Origin: Mixophyes australis
Lineage: Eukaryota; Chordata; Amphibia; Anura; Limnodynastidae
Direction of reading: 5' to 3'
DNA length: 64,000 bases
NCBI GenBank assembly: GCA_036250195.1
Contig: JAVHZZ010000004.1
Span: forward strand, 159,710,727-159,774,726
The notes beneath the pieces are model-generated. The model searched no databases, was not told where the DNA came from, and worked only from the letters and a program-made list of their open reading frames with translations. Of the stretch, positions 36,770-48,081 are shown in pieces (positions within the stretch are counted from its first letter, which is position 1; each line of letters starts with the position of its first letter). Made by a program: the position numbers and the translations under genes.

Positions 36770-37330
36770 TTCATCAACATAGCACTATAATTAATTACAA
36801 ATATCAAGGGGGCACTGTTATTAATTGCACTCATCAAATGGGCAAAATTATTAGGTAAAATCATCAAGTGGGCACTATTATTAATTACAATTATCAAATG
36901 GACACTACTATTAAGAGTAGTAATTAAAGGGGTATTATTATTAAATTATACAATTATTATTTACAGTCTTCAAGAGGGTGCTGTTATTAATTATAATAAT
37001 CAAAGTGGAACTATTATTAATTACAATTATTGAGGGGGGCGCTGTTATTAATTACCTTAAGGGGGCACTATTATTAAGATCATCAAGGGGAAACTATTAT
37101 TAAGATCATCAAGGGGGCCCTAATGATAATTATGATTAACAAGGGGGTGCTATTATTAATTACGATCACCTAGGGAACACTATTATTAATTATAATCACC
37201 AAGGGGGGATTAATATTATCAAGGGGGCAGTATTATCAGTTAATATCATCATATTATTATAAATGTAGATCAAGTGACACTATTATTAATTTAGATCATC
37301 AAGGCAGCACCATTATTAATTTAGATATTT
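36770..37330. repeat. Degenerate minisatellite, unit about 33-37 bp
   Basis: About fifteen diverged units of the form ATTATTAATTACAAT.ATCAAGGGGGCACT. Purine-rich AAGGGGGCACT blocks alternate with AT-rich blocks. A minus-strand frame here shows repeated INNSA peptides, a by-product of the array. Confidence 0.85.
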
Positions 37331-37717
37331 AGGGGCCTAATAGTGTAACATATTTAAAACCATTTGACTGTATTATTAACACCATCTTCTTAAATAATGT
37401 CACTATTTTGAGGTTCTCCTATCTTAAGTTTCCAACCCCCAAAAGCCTTAATCCAGCTCTGCTTTCAGGGTCCAGTAATTGGCACAATCCATAGACCAGA
37501 CCAACTGGAGCTGTAACCCCTAGTCAGAACTGTCAACACAAGAGATACCATTGGTGTGGTGTTTTCTTTTATGCCACTTAGTTCCCACTGTAGAGTCTGC
37601 TACAGATGTCAGTAGCTCCTTTTGGGGATATATTAACCTACTCAGTGGAGCATGAGGGACCCACATGGCAACATTTAAGAATTGTGCACACATAACATAC
37701 AAATACATGTCACACTA
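37331..37717. other. Spacer, nothing recognised
   Basis: No gene seen. It ends in a TA dinucleotide used as target by the Tc1 element. Confidence 0.5.
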
Positions 37718-37719
37718 TA

Positions 37720-39276
37720 CAGTCATGATCAAAAGTTTTGAGAATGGCACAAATATTATTTTTCATAAAGTCTGCTGCCTCAGTTTTCATGATGGCAATT
37801 TGCATATACTCCAGAATGTCATGAAGAGTTATCAGATGAATTGCAAATAATTTCAAAGTCCCTCTTTGCCATGACAATGAACTTTATCCCAAAATCAACA
37901 TTTCCACTGCATTTCAGCCCTGTCACAAAAGGACCAGCTGACATCAGGTTAGTGAGTCTCTTGTTAACACAGGTGAGAGCATTGTCGAGGACAAGGCTGG
38001 AGATCACTCTGTCATACTGATTGAGTTAGAATAACAGACTGGAAGCTTTAAAAGGATGGTGGTGCTTGAAATCATTATTTTTCATCTGTTAACCATGGTT
38101 ATCTGCAAGGAAACACGTGCAGTCATCATTGTTTTGCACAAAAAGGGCTTCACAGTCAAGGATCTTGCTGCTAGTAAGATTGCACCTAAATCAACCATTT
38201 ATTGGATCATCAAGAACTTCAAGGAGAGAGTTTCAATAGTTGTGAAGAAGGCTACAGGGTGCCCAAGAATGTCCAGCAAGTGGCAGGACCATCTCCTAAA
38301 GTTGATTCAGCTGTGGGATCGAAGTTACCATCAGTGCAGAGCTTGCTCAGGAATGGCAGCAGGCAGTTGAGTGCATCTGTACGCACAGTGAGGCAAACAC
38401 TTTTGGAGGATGGCCTGGTGTCAAAAAGGCCAGCAAAGAAGTCACTACTCTCCAGGAAAAACATAATTTACAGACTGATATTCTGCAAAAGTTACAGGGA
38501 TTGTACTGCTGAGGACCTGGGTAAAATTATTTTCTTTGATGAATCACCTTTCAGATTGTTTGGGGCATCTAAAAAATCTTGTCCAGAAAAGGAAAGCTGA
38601 GCGCTACCATCTGTCCTGTGTCATGCAAACAGTAAAGCATCCTGAGACCATTCATGTGTGGGGTTGCTTCTCAGCCAAGGGAGTGGGCTCACTCATAATT
38701 TTGCCTAAGAACTCAGCTATGAATAAAGAATGGCACCAAAACATCCTCCAAGAGCAACTTCTCCTAACCATCCAAGAAGAGTTTGGTGATGAACAATGAC
38801 TTTTTCAGCATGATGGAGCACCTTGCCGTAAGGCAAAAGTGATATCTAAGTGTCTCAAGGATTAAAACATTGAAATTTTGGGGCCATGGCCAGGAAACCC
38901 ACCAGACCTTAATCCCATAGAGGCCAATCCTGAAGAGGCAGGTGGACAAACAAAAACCCACAAATTCTGAAAAACTCCAAGAATTGATTAGGCAATAATG
39001 GGCGGCCATCATTCAGTATGTGGCCCAGAAGTTGATTGACAGCATGCCGAAGCGAATTGCAGTGGTCTTCAAAAAGAAGGGTCAACACTGCAAATATTGA
39101 CTCTTTGAATAAGCTTAATGTAATTGTCAATAAAAGCCTTTGACACTTATGTAATGCTTGTAATTTTACTTCAGTATACCATAGCAACATCTGACAAGAA
39201 GGTCTAAAACCACTGAAGCAGCAAACTTTGTGAATACCAATACTTGTGTCATTCTCAAAACTTTTGGCCATGACTG
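37720..39276 (+). mobile_element. Tc1-type transposon with TA target duplication
   Basis: The ends are CAGTCATGATCAAAAGTTTT and AAAACTTTTGGCCATGACTG, inverted repeats with one or two differences. TA dinucleotides flank at 37718-37719 and 39277-39278. The length of 1557 bp is normal for Tc1. This family differs in sequence from the elements at 4513 and 13703. Confidence 0.9.
38094..39100 (+). pseudogene. Tc1 transposase, several frameshifts
   Basis: It starts MVICKETRAVIIVLHKKGFT with the helix-turn-helix continuing to about residue 45. Frame shifts occur near 38240, 38575 and 38800. Catalytic landmarks survive piecewise: FFDESPFRLFG (first Asp, about 38532-38565), FQHDGAPCRKA (second Asp, about 38806-38838) and PPDLNPIE (Glu, about 38901-38925). 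The final stop is near 39100. The order and spacing fit a DDE Tc1 transposase. It is more damaged than the copy at 14046. Confidence 0.85.
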
Positions 39277-39459
39277 TATACAATGCAAGTAATGTAGTAA
39301 CAGTAAAGGCGAGATGAAATGCAAAGCAGGCTTAATCTTTTCTTTATAATACCCACAATTCTCTTTCCATGTTAATTATTTATTTATATAATACCTGCAT
39401 ATTACTCTGTAGTTTACAGAGCTACTCCTTGAGATCCTTGTGGACCTGTGAATCTGATC

Positions 39460-40352
39460 TATAACTATTGGATGGTAACATACAAACAAAAAATCCGAAT
39501 GTATCTCAGAGCTTGGCTGTAAATGATGGACTTCTTTATTTGTCCTGGATTTGTTCAGACAGTGAAGACAGAAAACAATACCTGCTATCACTGAGAAATA
39601 CATTCCTACAACAAGGATACCATCTAATAGTTATAGATGAACAGATCCACAGGGCCACAAGGATCCCAAGGAGTAGCTGCTGGATTACAAACAGAAGGAC
39701 GACAACAGCAGGGTGCCCCTAGTGGTTACTTACAATCCCCACATGAACATCTTGGGGAAAATTGCTGCTGACCTCCAACCCATATTTCAGAAAGACAATA
39801 GACTGAAGGAAATATTCCCAGATGTACCTTTCCTTTCATACAAACAACCTCCGAACTTAAGATATCTCCTTGTTAGAAGTGCCCTCTCATCACCATCAGA
39901 GACTGACACCGTCCCTTGCAAAAACAAAAAAAGCAAAACCTGAACCCATATCCTACCAACAAACACAGTCCACATACCCAACACACAACGGAAGTATAAA
40001 ATCACTGACACATTCTCATGTACATCCTCCAATGTTGTGTACATGATACAGTGTACAAGGTGCCCTGAGGGAATTTACATTGGCGAGACCAAGCAGAAAT
40101 TACAATCCAGGATGAATCTACACAGACACAAAATAAAGAAAAGTCTGGACCCCATTGGGTAAACACTTCTCTGGACCAGGACACAGTATGACAGATTTAA
40201 AAGTCTTAATACTGAAAGGTCTTTTTAAAAATGACAGGGAGAGAAACATTTTTGAATTTATGTTGATAAGAACATTCCAGTCATTCACACAAGAGCTCAA
40301 TCTAACACCTAGTTTTATGACACACTACTTGGACACACTTCACACCCCATAG
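39460..40352 (+). pseudogene. Penelope-like element, C-terminal RT and GIY-YIG part
   Basis: Broken frames give, in order: VTYNPHMNILGKIAADLQPI (about 39724-39783), FLSYKQPPNLRYLLVRSALS (about 39832-39890), then SCTSSNVVYMIQCTRCPEGI and YIGETKQKLQSRM (about 40015-40115). The last is the GIY-YIG endonuclease core joined to a Cys-x2-Cys linker, diagnostic of Penelope-like retroelements. The tail FKNDRERNIFEF and LNLTPSFMTHYLDTLH closes at 40352. At least three frameshifts or stops. The upstream reverse-transcriptase core is absent or eroded. Confidence 0.75.
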
Positions 40353-40618
40353 CAAAGTGACTCCAGAGCTCTGAACTCATAGGACTTTACCCTTCCATCC
40401 GTAATGAAAACCTCAGTTTTATTACTTTAGCTTATCTTAATGATATATTCCCCGCATAAAAATTTCTTGATGTAACAACTCTTAAGTGTTGTGCCTGTTT
40501 CTTAGTCATTCAATTGTAAATTTGTAATATTTTTTTTTTGCTTAGCCAATAAAGGTATCACTCCTATAATACTTTTGTCTCTTTTGACACGAAAGTATTT
40601 AACATCACGATTCACCCT
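40353..40618 (+). other. Penelope-like 3' UTR remnant
   Basis: AT-rich trailer containing AATAAAGGTATCAC near 40549-40562 and ACACGAAAGTATTTAAC near 40588. It resembles trailer sequences of frog Penelope-like copies. The exact end is not visible. Confidence 0.4.
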
Positions 40619-41470
40619 GAGTTGAGTTATCAGAACCTGTTGTTGACGAAAGCTTCACTTATAGCAACCCCCTTTCAAATAGAACCAGATATGTTCGCTG
40701 GTACTGGGTTGTCCCCAGAACTTATTTTCGAGTAGTGATAACTCAACTCTGGTAGGTAGGCACCACAGAGGACTTGACAGTAAGGTGCTGAGCAGACATA
40801 CTCCTGGACCAGATAAAGCAGGAACACAGAATAGTAACAGGATGCAGTACCAACCTCCACCAGTATTACAGATTGGCAGTGTGGAATAGAGGATGGTGTA
40901 GTATCAGCTGTGGCATGTGTGAAGTTAGAGATCAGCACAATGTCAGGGAAAATCCCAGAGCAAAATGCAGCAGTAAATCTGTACTGTGAAACACTGCAAA
41001 CACAGGTGAGTCTCATGGAGCGGATAGCTGGCAAAATGATTCTGCGGATGGGAGGAGGTGTCTCAGATGAATAGGCAGAGTCCGGATCCAAGTAGGAGTC
41101 AAGGCCACGAGCAAACAAGCAAGGTCAGTATTCAGGCAGAGATCAGGGTCACGAGCAAACAAGCAAGTTCAGTATTCAGGCAGTGATCAGGGTCACAAGC
41201 AAACAAGCAAGGTCGTTATCCAGGCAGAGGTCAGAATGGGTATAAATCAGGAAACTGGCAGACTAGTCACAGAACCAGGAGCACGGAAAAGCAAGCGTGT
41301 GAACGCTATAACCAGCAAAGGCAAATTGAAGCTGACAGGTATTTAAACCAGTAGTAGCCAATCAGGGCAGGTGATAGATAGAGATGCAGGTGAGAGGAGA
41401 TCAGGTGATCACACTTAGGCTGAAAACAACACTGTAGCAGCCAAAAAGAGAACAGCAGTATTCTACATTT
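40619..41470 (-). mobile_element. LTR or leader fragment of a retroelement (minus), unbounded
   Basis: On the minus strand the text ends with TACCAGAGTTGAGTTATCAC, then CAGTACCAGCGAACATATC, which I associate with leader or LTR sequence of frog LTR retroelements. A 14-bp inverted repeat GAGTTGAGTTATCA occurs at 40619-40632, with its complement at 40737-40750. No gag or pol follows and no TSD is found. The 147-codon minus frame at 40675-41118 is not a credible gene. Confidence 0.4.
41098..41235. repeat. 50-bp tandem repeat, three units
   Basis: The unit AGGGTCACGAGCAAACAAGC...GGTCAGTATTCAGGCAGAGATC repeats three times with small changes. Confidence 0.85.
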
Positions 41471-41689
41471 CTCTGCCTCCCATTTTCTATCCGCTCTGAG
41501 GAATATACCAAGGACAAAGAGAAACTGCCCAGAAGAAGAGACTTATAAAAATAAATAATGATGAGGGAGTTCATGAATATCTTAAAGCAAATAATTTAAT
41601 ACAATATAAAACATATTTAAAATATACAAGAATAATAAGTAATATTGAATATATCAGAATGGTAAACAGCTCAATAGAGCATGTAAGTA

Positions 41690-43145
41690 TAAATTATCCT
41701 GGATCTCTCTACTGCATTCGACATTGTTGACCACTCTCTCCTCATATAGACGCTACATTCCCAAGGTCTTCAAGACACTGTCCTATCCTAGTTCTCATCC
41801 TTCCTATCTAATTGTTCTTTCAGTGTTAATTTCTCTGGAACAACCTCCACTCCGCTTCCTTTATCAGTTGGAGTACCACAATGCTCATTCCTAGGTCCTC
41901 AGCTATTCTCTATCTACACCACTTCTCTAGGAAAAATAATAAGCTCCTTTAGATTTCAGTATCATCTCTATGTGGATGATACACAAATTTATCTATCCTT
42001 TCCTGATCTCTCACCATTGGTGTTGTCTCGCGTTACTGACTGTCTTTCTGCCATTTCATGTCCTCTCGCCAACTAAAACTCTATCAATCAAAAACAGAAT
42101 TATTATTAATCTCACCCAACAATAGAAGCTTACTGCCTGACATTTCAATTTCTTTTGACAACATGGCCATAAATCCCACCCCGCAAGCTCACTGCCTATT
42201 TGTAATCCTTGACTCGCAATCCTTTGTCCCCACATCAACTCTATATTTACATCATGCTGCATATATCTAAAAAACATTTCCAGAATATGTACATTTCTCA
42301 CACAAGACACTGCAAAAACTTAAATTCATGCACTCATTATCTCCCGCATCGACTATTATAATTCCCTCCTTACTGGTCTTTCCAAAATCAGACTCAAGCC
42401 CCTACAATCTATTTTGCATGCAGCGGATAGATTGATTTTCCCTGAAAATCATTTTATATCTGTTGAGTCACTCTGTCAGTCTCTACATTGGTTGCCTGTT
42501 TTTCAACGAATCCAACATAAAATTCTTCTACTAACACACAAGGCCATCAACAAAATTGCACCAACATACATCTCCTCACTTGTCTCAAAATATCTCCCAA
42601 CTCGACACCTCTGTTCTGCACAAGAGCTGCGTCTCTCTTCCACTCTTATCACTTCCTCTCATTCTTGGTTACAGAACTTTTTACGGGCTGCACCCTTTTT
42701 ATGGAATTCACTACCTCGCACCACAAGGCTTTCCTCTAGTCTTGAAACATTCAAGCATTCTCTGAAAACCCACCTCTTCAGACAACCTTATAATATTCCT
42801 CTACCGCCCTTTTAATCTCCCTAGATTACCCTATTACCACCCTCTACACAGCTAACACAAAACAACAACCTTCTGATCAACATTGTTGTGTGACTGAGCA
42901 TACAGCCCACTAAATACTTTGTAACCTTTGCATTCTAGCTGGACAAATATTCAATATGATGTACCCTTGTGTCTGAAACCATTGTTTCATAGATTGTAAG
43001 CTTGCGAGCAGGACCTTCTTACCTCTACTTATGTATGTATTACCCAGTATTGTTTTACTACTGTTTGTTCCCAATTGTAAAGCGCTATGGAATCTGCTGG
43101 CGCTAAAAAAATCAATGTTGTTGATGATGATGATGATGATGATGA
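41690..43145 (+). pseudogene. L2 LINE 3' half with L2 tail
   Basis: A 5'-truncated copy. Reverse-transcriptase motifs read LDLSTAFDIVDHSLL (about 41697-41745), [17 protein letters not shown] (about 41870-41920) and [12 protein letters not shown] (about 41968-42003, Tyr-Val-Asp-Asp instead of the usual YADD). The C-terminal frame 42414-42815 includes LWNSLPRTTRLSSSLETF and KTHLFRQPYN, typical of L2. The 3' UTR ends TTGTAAAGCGCTATGGAA, then (GAT)n at 43118-43145. Frame breaks before 42414 make it dead. Confidence 0.85.
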
Positions 43146-43849
43146 AAGCCACCTGCAACTTGTGAGAACCAATAGACTAGAGACATTGTCTTAAGGAAGT
43201 TCGATGGTATTGGAGCGAGATAGTAAACTATGGTGAGCTGTAGAATTAATCAACTAAATGTCACTATATCAAACATATTCTACATCGAAAATAAAATGCA
43301 ATAGTAGAATGCAGAAATTCTACACTTGAAAAGGTGAGGCCAATTGATATACGTTCTCAGATCTTACAGAGAAAATCCTAGAAATATCTGTTTAGCCTTC
43401 TATAATTGATATTAGACTTTTTGTTGGATATAGCTCCCATAAAGTCAATTTTAGCGAATGAAATCAAATGCATAAATTCAATAAACAGATTGAGAGCAAT
43501 CTGAGGCTTATACAAGCGTTATACCTTCTTGAGAGATATAAATAAACATTCAGTAATCTGCGTGTATCACCTGTAGATGTAATGACAGGAGTCCATCTGA
43601 TAAGCTGCTCCGATGGTTTCAGCTTGTAATAGAGTGGTCTCACCAATAGATATAAAGATTCCAATGCATATAAATAAAGAGTGAATCAAAAAAGCCGTTT
43701 GTCCATGACAAAAATGGAACTGTAGATCGCCGACGCTGCGTCTTCTCCACACAGCGTTTAGCTCACCGTCTGTGACAGCAGGGTTATAATTCACAATTTG
43801 CAGTCTGAATGCTCCAACAAGCATGATAATGATTATCTAGATCTGGGCT
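43146..43849. other. AT-rich spacer, possibly Penelope-like pLTR body
   Basis: No frame with a domain. It lies just downstream, in minus orientation, of the hammerhead-like core at 43850-43885 and may be the body of that element. Confidence 0.35.
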
Positions 43850-43885
43850 GACGGGTTTCATTGTAACAAACGATTTCCTCAGAGG
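43850..43885 (-). ncRNA. Hammerhead-ribozyme-like core (minus)
   Basis: On the minus strand: CTGAGGA (plus 43876-43882), a stem II of ATCGT and ACAAT with loop TTGTT (one mismatch), then GAAAC (plus 43855-43859) and CCGTC. C3-U4-G5-A6-N-G8-A9 and GAAA are intact. The stem III part, ACCCGT, is one change from ACGCGT. Two to four stem I pairs are possible between GCCT before and AGCC after the core. This is the best-preserved core in the window. Confidence 0.55.
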
Positions 43886-43908
43886 CAATGTGCATTCTCG
43901 GAATGAAT

Positions 43909-43921
43909 CTTTTTAAAGACC
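43909..43921 (-). promoter_or_regulatory. TATA-like box upstream of the ribozyme core
   Basis: On the minus strand GGTCTTTAAAAAG lies 35 bp before CTGAGGA. The locus at 7252 has GGTCTTATAAAAAG 46 bp before its CTGAGGA. The shared wording and order across two loci support a real, conserved promoter-ribozyme unit. Confidence 0.5.
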
Positions 43922-44404
43922 TGCCCACTGATTAGATTTCCAACTTGTGTCCCATTCTCTAAGTTATTTCATAAACAAGTTTCTTTAATGTTTCCTAATA
44001 CTCATTTATAATACTCTGCAGGTCTATAAAGCAGCATCAAAATATAATAGTAATAAGTAAAAAATAAAAAGTCATAAATATTCATTTTAAAAAATGATTA
44101 ATTAACTCACGCATATATGTATCACTCAAGCAGAAACGCCATAAAATGTATTTATTTTTAATGTTAAGATATTAGTGGAGTAGTGTTCCAGTGCAAGAGA
44201 TTAAACTAATTTATTATAGTTTTAAATCAGATTGATTAAAAGCGGACCAAATAAAATGTATTAATCTTTTGAAGATCAAAAATATAAATGGCATTTAACG
44301 CACACCATACATTGATTGTATTGAATAACTATAACCTCTTGGATTGGAAACAAACAATGAATAAGACAAAACATAAATAGGATGATCCCACTCAGTTACA
44401 AACA

Positions 44405-44445
44405 TTTACCTTAAAAAAAGCAAGCAGCGAAACGCGCGTTGACAT
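44405..44445 (+). ncRNA. Degenerate hammerhead-like core
   Basis: GAAACGCGCGTTG at 44429-44441 is preceded by GCAAGCAGC, a possible minimal stem, and by CTTAAAA at about 44410 in place of CTGANGA. Only the right half is convincing. It faces the minus-strand core at 43850 across about 540 bp, reminiscent of inverted pLTR copies. Confidence 0.35.
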
Positions 44446-44832
44446 AGCCACAGTTCTGTTAAGGTCTGAACAATAATGGTTATAAAGACAATTAGCAATT
44501 CACATTAGAATCTAGCTATCTTTATCAAGGATAGAACAGTTACTTTATTGAAGAACAGGGAAAATTGTATTACTGTTATGGCTATTTCCCCCACACCTGA
44601 GTTAGTAATTCTTGCATGATATACAGATGTATAATGGGAGTGAATAAAACGAGAGTTTATACCTCATGATTTAATGTAGCAAAGTGCTATAAGAAAGTTA
44701 ACTGGTCTAAATATATAGCATAGAAAAATATATTAGCATGTGTTAAAAATTAATTTCATTAATTTTATTTTATAAATAAAAAGCATCTACATTAAAATAC
44801 CAAATTTATTGTTGATATACATATTACAGACA
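44446..44832. other. AT-rich spacer, nothing recognised
   Basis: No supported feature. Confidence 0.45.
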
Positions 44833-45015
44833 CCTGGGGGTAAATGTATCAAGTTGAGAGTTTTTCGGCGGGTTTGAAAACCCAATCAGATTCTAGCTAT
44901 CATTTATTTGCTACATTCTACAAAATGATAGCTAGAATCTGATTGGTTGCTATAGGCAACATCTCCACTTTCAAACCAGCCGGAAAACTCTCACCTTGAT
45001 ACATTTACCCCCTGG
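44833..45015. mobile_element. Palindromic MITE, copy 2
   Basis: The same family as 6225-6407. The outer arms read GGGGGTAAATGTATCAAG and the complement CTTGATACATTTACCCCC. The inner part shares AATCAGATTCTAGCTATCAT and AGCTAGAATCTGATTGGTTG with copy 1. The outer 25 bases differ from copy 1, so these are two subfamilies with a common core. TSD unresolved. Confidence 0.85.
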
Positions 45016-45529
45016 ACATTATTCATATGGTACTATATAAACATAATGATTTCTTTAGGACTTAAAAAATTCCATATCAATCAGAAACTATATAAATTAC
45101 ATATCTAAGTCTAGTCAACAATGAAGATGCTTAATATATGGAAGAAATTGTTCCGTCCAATCTATCAGAATAGCACACTTCCTGCATATACAGTTAAAAT
45201 CAGTAGAACACAGCTCATTCCTCCTTTCGGGTCTTTTGCTGAAAAGCTCAATGGTACACTACTACTTCAGTACTTGATATAATAGCATCATTTCCAATAC
45301 AAATTTTCACATGTAAACCACATATAACAAATTTAAGTCAATGAGCTATAAAGCTGGGCAATTCCACTTTTTCTCACTTTCCTGCGTAATGGTAAAACCA
45401 ATTAGAAAGACCTTTACCTGGGACACCACATTTAAAAGGAGAATTCCTGCTCACATTTCTACCAAAATCAGCTACTAAAGGTAACCTTGATCTGCTTATT
45501 ATGATAAAATTTGTAATGGTGACATCACA

Positions 45530-45685
45530 TGACAGGTCTCTTTGAAATCATGCTAAAGTCCTATGTAATGAGCTATGAAAAACCATGCCATGTACACTCC
45601 ATACAAAGGGAGAAGTTTGTCACCTCCCTTTAAATCAGAGATAGCCAGCCTGTGGTGACTAGCAAGATTTCAAAGAGACCTGTCA
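45530..45685. repeat. Short element with 20-bp perfect inverted ends
   Basis: TGACAGGTCTCTTTGAAATC (45530-45549) and its exact complement (45666-45685) bracket 116 bp of unique text. No TSD is obvious. It is a foldback or MITE of unknown family. Confidence 0.75.
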
Positions 45686-45829
45686 GAAAAGACAGCGTGA
45701 GCTTGAACAATATAAACCCTCCCCCATCTAATGATAAATGCGGGGAGTGGAATGAAGAATGCCTACACCAATCTTGAGGTAACTACATGACAGATGAGTA
45801 GACAAGCAGGAGTGTTTGTCATGGCAAGG

Positions 45830-46110
45830 TCAGAGATGTTTGAGAGAGAGGCGCTGGTGAGGGCTTTGTAGGTGAGAATGAGTTGCTTGAATTAAACTCT
45901 AAAGGAAATGGGGAGCCTCTGTAGAGATTTGCAGATTGTTTCAGTGGATGAAGAGTGGTAGCAGAGGAAGTATAATCTTGTCACTGCATTTAGGATGGAT
46001 TGAAGTGGTGAAAGACGGGTGAAGACCATATAGCAGGAGATTGTGGTAGACAAAGGAAGGAGATAAGGAGAGAAATGAATATGTTACCGAAAAGATTTCT
46101 GAGTGAGAAA
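45830..46110 (-). pseudogene. Very old L2 LINE fragment (minus)
   Basis: On the minus strand the reading NLLLYGLHPSFTTSIHPKCS near 46000-46060, then LQISTEAPHFL-like and SHLQSPHQRLSLKHL-like text, follows the L2 C-terminal order (N-S-L-L-Y-G-L ... L.WLP ... YKAL). No motif is intact. A weak but orderly match. Confidence 0.55.
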
Positions 46111-46374
46111 AGGTTGTATTCTTGCAGATTTTGGAAAGTAGAGGTGACAAGACTTCATTTAGGACTGAATGTGTGTAATGGAACTGAATCGATGATTACA
46201 CCAAGGCAGCGGATAAGGGGAACTGGGGAGAGCATGTCCACCATAAGAGAGATGGGGAACAAGAGGAAGAAGCATTTGAGCCTATAAGAGAGGAGTTATA
46301 AAGCAAAAAAAGCAGAGGGTCAAGAACAGATCCTTAAGGGACTCCAACAAATTAAGGAAGTTAAAATAAATTGT

Positions 46375-46520
46375 CACTGTTACTTAATGTATGTCATGCT
46401 GAAATAGCTCAGATATACAGAATAATGCACATTTAGGTATCCTATTACTAAACTGTGATATAGTGAATCGCTACTGAAATGCCCTTCTTACAAAAATGAT
46501 AGCCAGCACAATAAACTGGT
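46375..46520 (+). repeat. Dispersed repeat, copy 1 of a second local pair
   Basis: It shares GCTGAAATAGCT, ATATACA.AATAA, TCCT.TTA, TGTGATA.AGT, GAAATG.CC, TTACAAAAA and AATAAACTGGTTGA-type words in order with 48665-48825. Family unknown. Confidence 0.65.
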
Positions 46521-47851
46521 TGATGGTCCCCATCTGGTGTTGATGTTTACTTGCTCCATTCTGGTAGAGAGCGAGGAACAAGATTATGAACTGCCACAGT
46601 CCACAACTTGAAATAAACACAAAAGAAGCTCCCCATCTGGGGCAGAAGGATTCTCATTTAAATGTATTTTATACTTATCAGTTCCCAGAAATTGTGGAGT
46701 GGTGGAAAACAATCAACTATTTTCCCAAAACTTCCCATATATCTGATTGAGTGAAAGGAACAAATTAAGGGTGATATTTTCATGTAAACCCCTTCCCTAT
46801 ACTATTGCAGGAAAATCATGAGCAAAGCACAGCAGCCCACAGAAAACTGCATCATGTGGGGTCATGCATTACTCCATGCATTGGGCTATGGACCATTTTA
46901 TAATACCACCACCCAAATCAACAAGGGAGGTGGTTAAGCAATAATCTCTTGGCCTCTCATTCACCAAGGAGACATTGAATTAGAGCTCTCACAACAAGTC
47001 TGGGAGATAACATATTTTTTACATTTCTTTTACAACAATACTGTTTTATATTTTTAGCATCAATATCCAGATTTAGTAGTTGGACATCATGCCATGATAT
47101 TTTAATAAGATGCTCTTTTTGTTAAAGCACCATTTCTGTTCATCTCATACTGTTCATCCCTGAATGCCGTTAGGTTGAGCTTGATGCTTATCATTGCTCT
47201 TCACCGTTTATCACATAGATGTTTAGTAAAACTTGCAATATAGCAAGAGAACTCCATAGAGTTCTGCACAATCACCTTAACTGATAAAACTCTGTCAGTA
47301 ACAAAATCTAAACAGCTGTTTCCACAGTAGCAAGACATTTCTGGATGGATATATAGCCAGATTTATTATTTTTGTCATAAGATAAAAAAATCCTATCCAG
47401 TCTGACACTTGCAAATATAGGTCATGTATAATATAGATTTGGGTACTTACTTTACAATGGAATAAGTTCATGGATGGGAGCATGAATGGATAGTTGAAGG
47501 ATGGATGGAATATGTAAAGCACTGTTTCATATTTTATTAGCTTGCTGGTTAAACATTGTTTGTCAGATGCTGCAATTAAGTTTTTACATACAAAAAAACA
47601 GATAGATCACCCTAAAATGCACTAGGCTTGCAAGTAGGTGCAATTAACACGTAAATGAAACTTACTGTCATGTTATTTATAAATAAGCTCAATAATTAAG
47701 TAAAAGCACAAACAAACAGGAAACTTTCAGGTGATCAAGGTATGTTTAGCTCTTTCTAAAAATCATCTTTAGAATCCATTATGCCTATTGATGCCTGAGG
47801 ATGCACTTACTGAGAAAGTTTAACACCAGAAATGCAGAGTAAAGAGCCAAG
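46521..47851. other. AT-rich spacer, nothing recognised
   Basis: No supported gene or repeat. Confidence 0.5.
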
Positions 47852-48073
47852 CAGTGGTGGTGTTGGGGTCTCAGGGCCCCATGCCCTAAGTTTGCGCAAG
47901 TGACACTCTCCTATACCCCTGCGCTTGTTCCAACACCCGCTCTATTTAGAGAGGGGGGTGGGAACATGTGGAGGCACAAAAAAAAAATCCTTACAGGAGG
48001 GCTGGCTGGCACCCTGGTAAGCACAGAGCCCTCCTACCGCACAATCCAGGCTTACCGTGTTACGCCATCCCTG
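47852..48073. mobile_element. Small non-autonomous hAT element
   Basis: Starts CAGTGGTGGTGTTGG and ends ACGCCATCCCTG, an imperfect inverted pair (CAG..GG.TGG.GT). The flanks are GAGCCAAG (47844-47851) and TAGCCAAG (48074-48081), a 7-of-8 target duplication. It is GC-rich inside an AT-rich region, 222 bp, with no coding potential. Confidence 0.7.
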
Positions 48074-48081
48074 TAGCCAAG

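Noticed and set aside
40675..41118. 147-codon minus-strand frame
   Set aside because: It lies in LTR or leader-like sequence and has no family resemblance.
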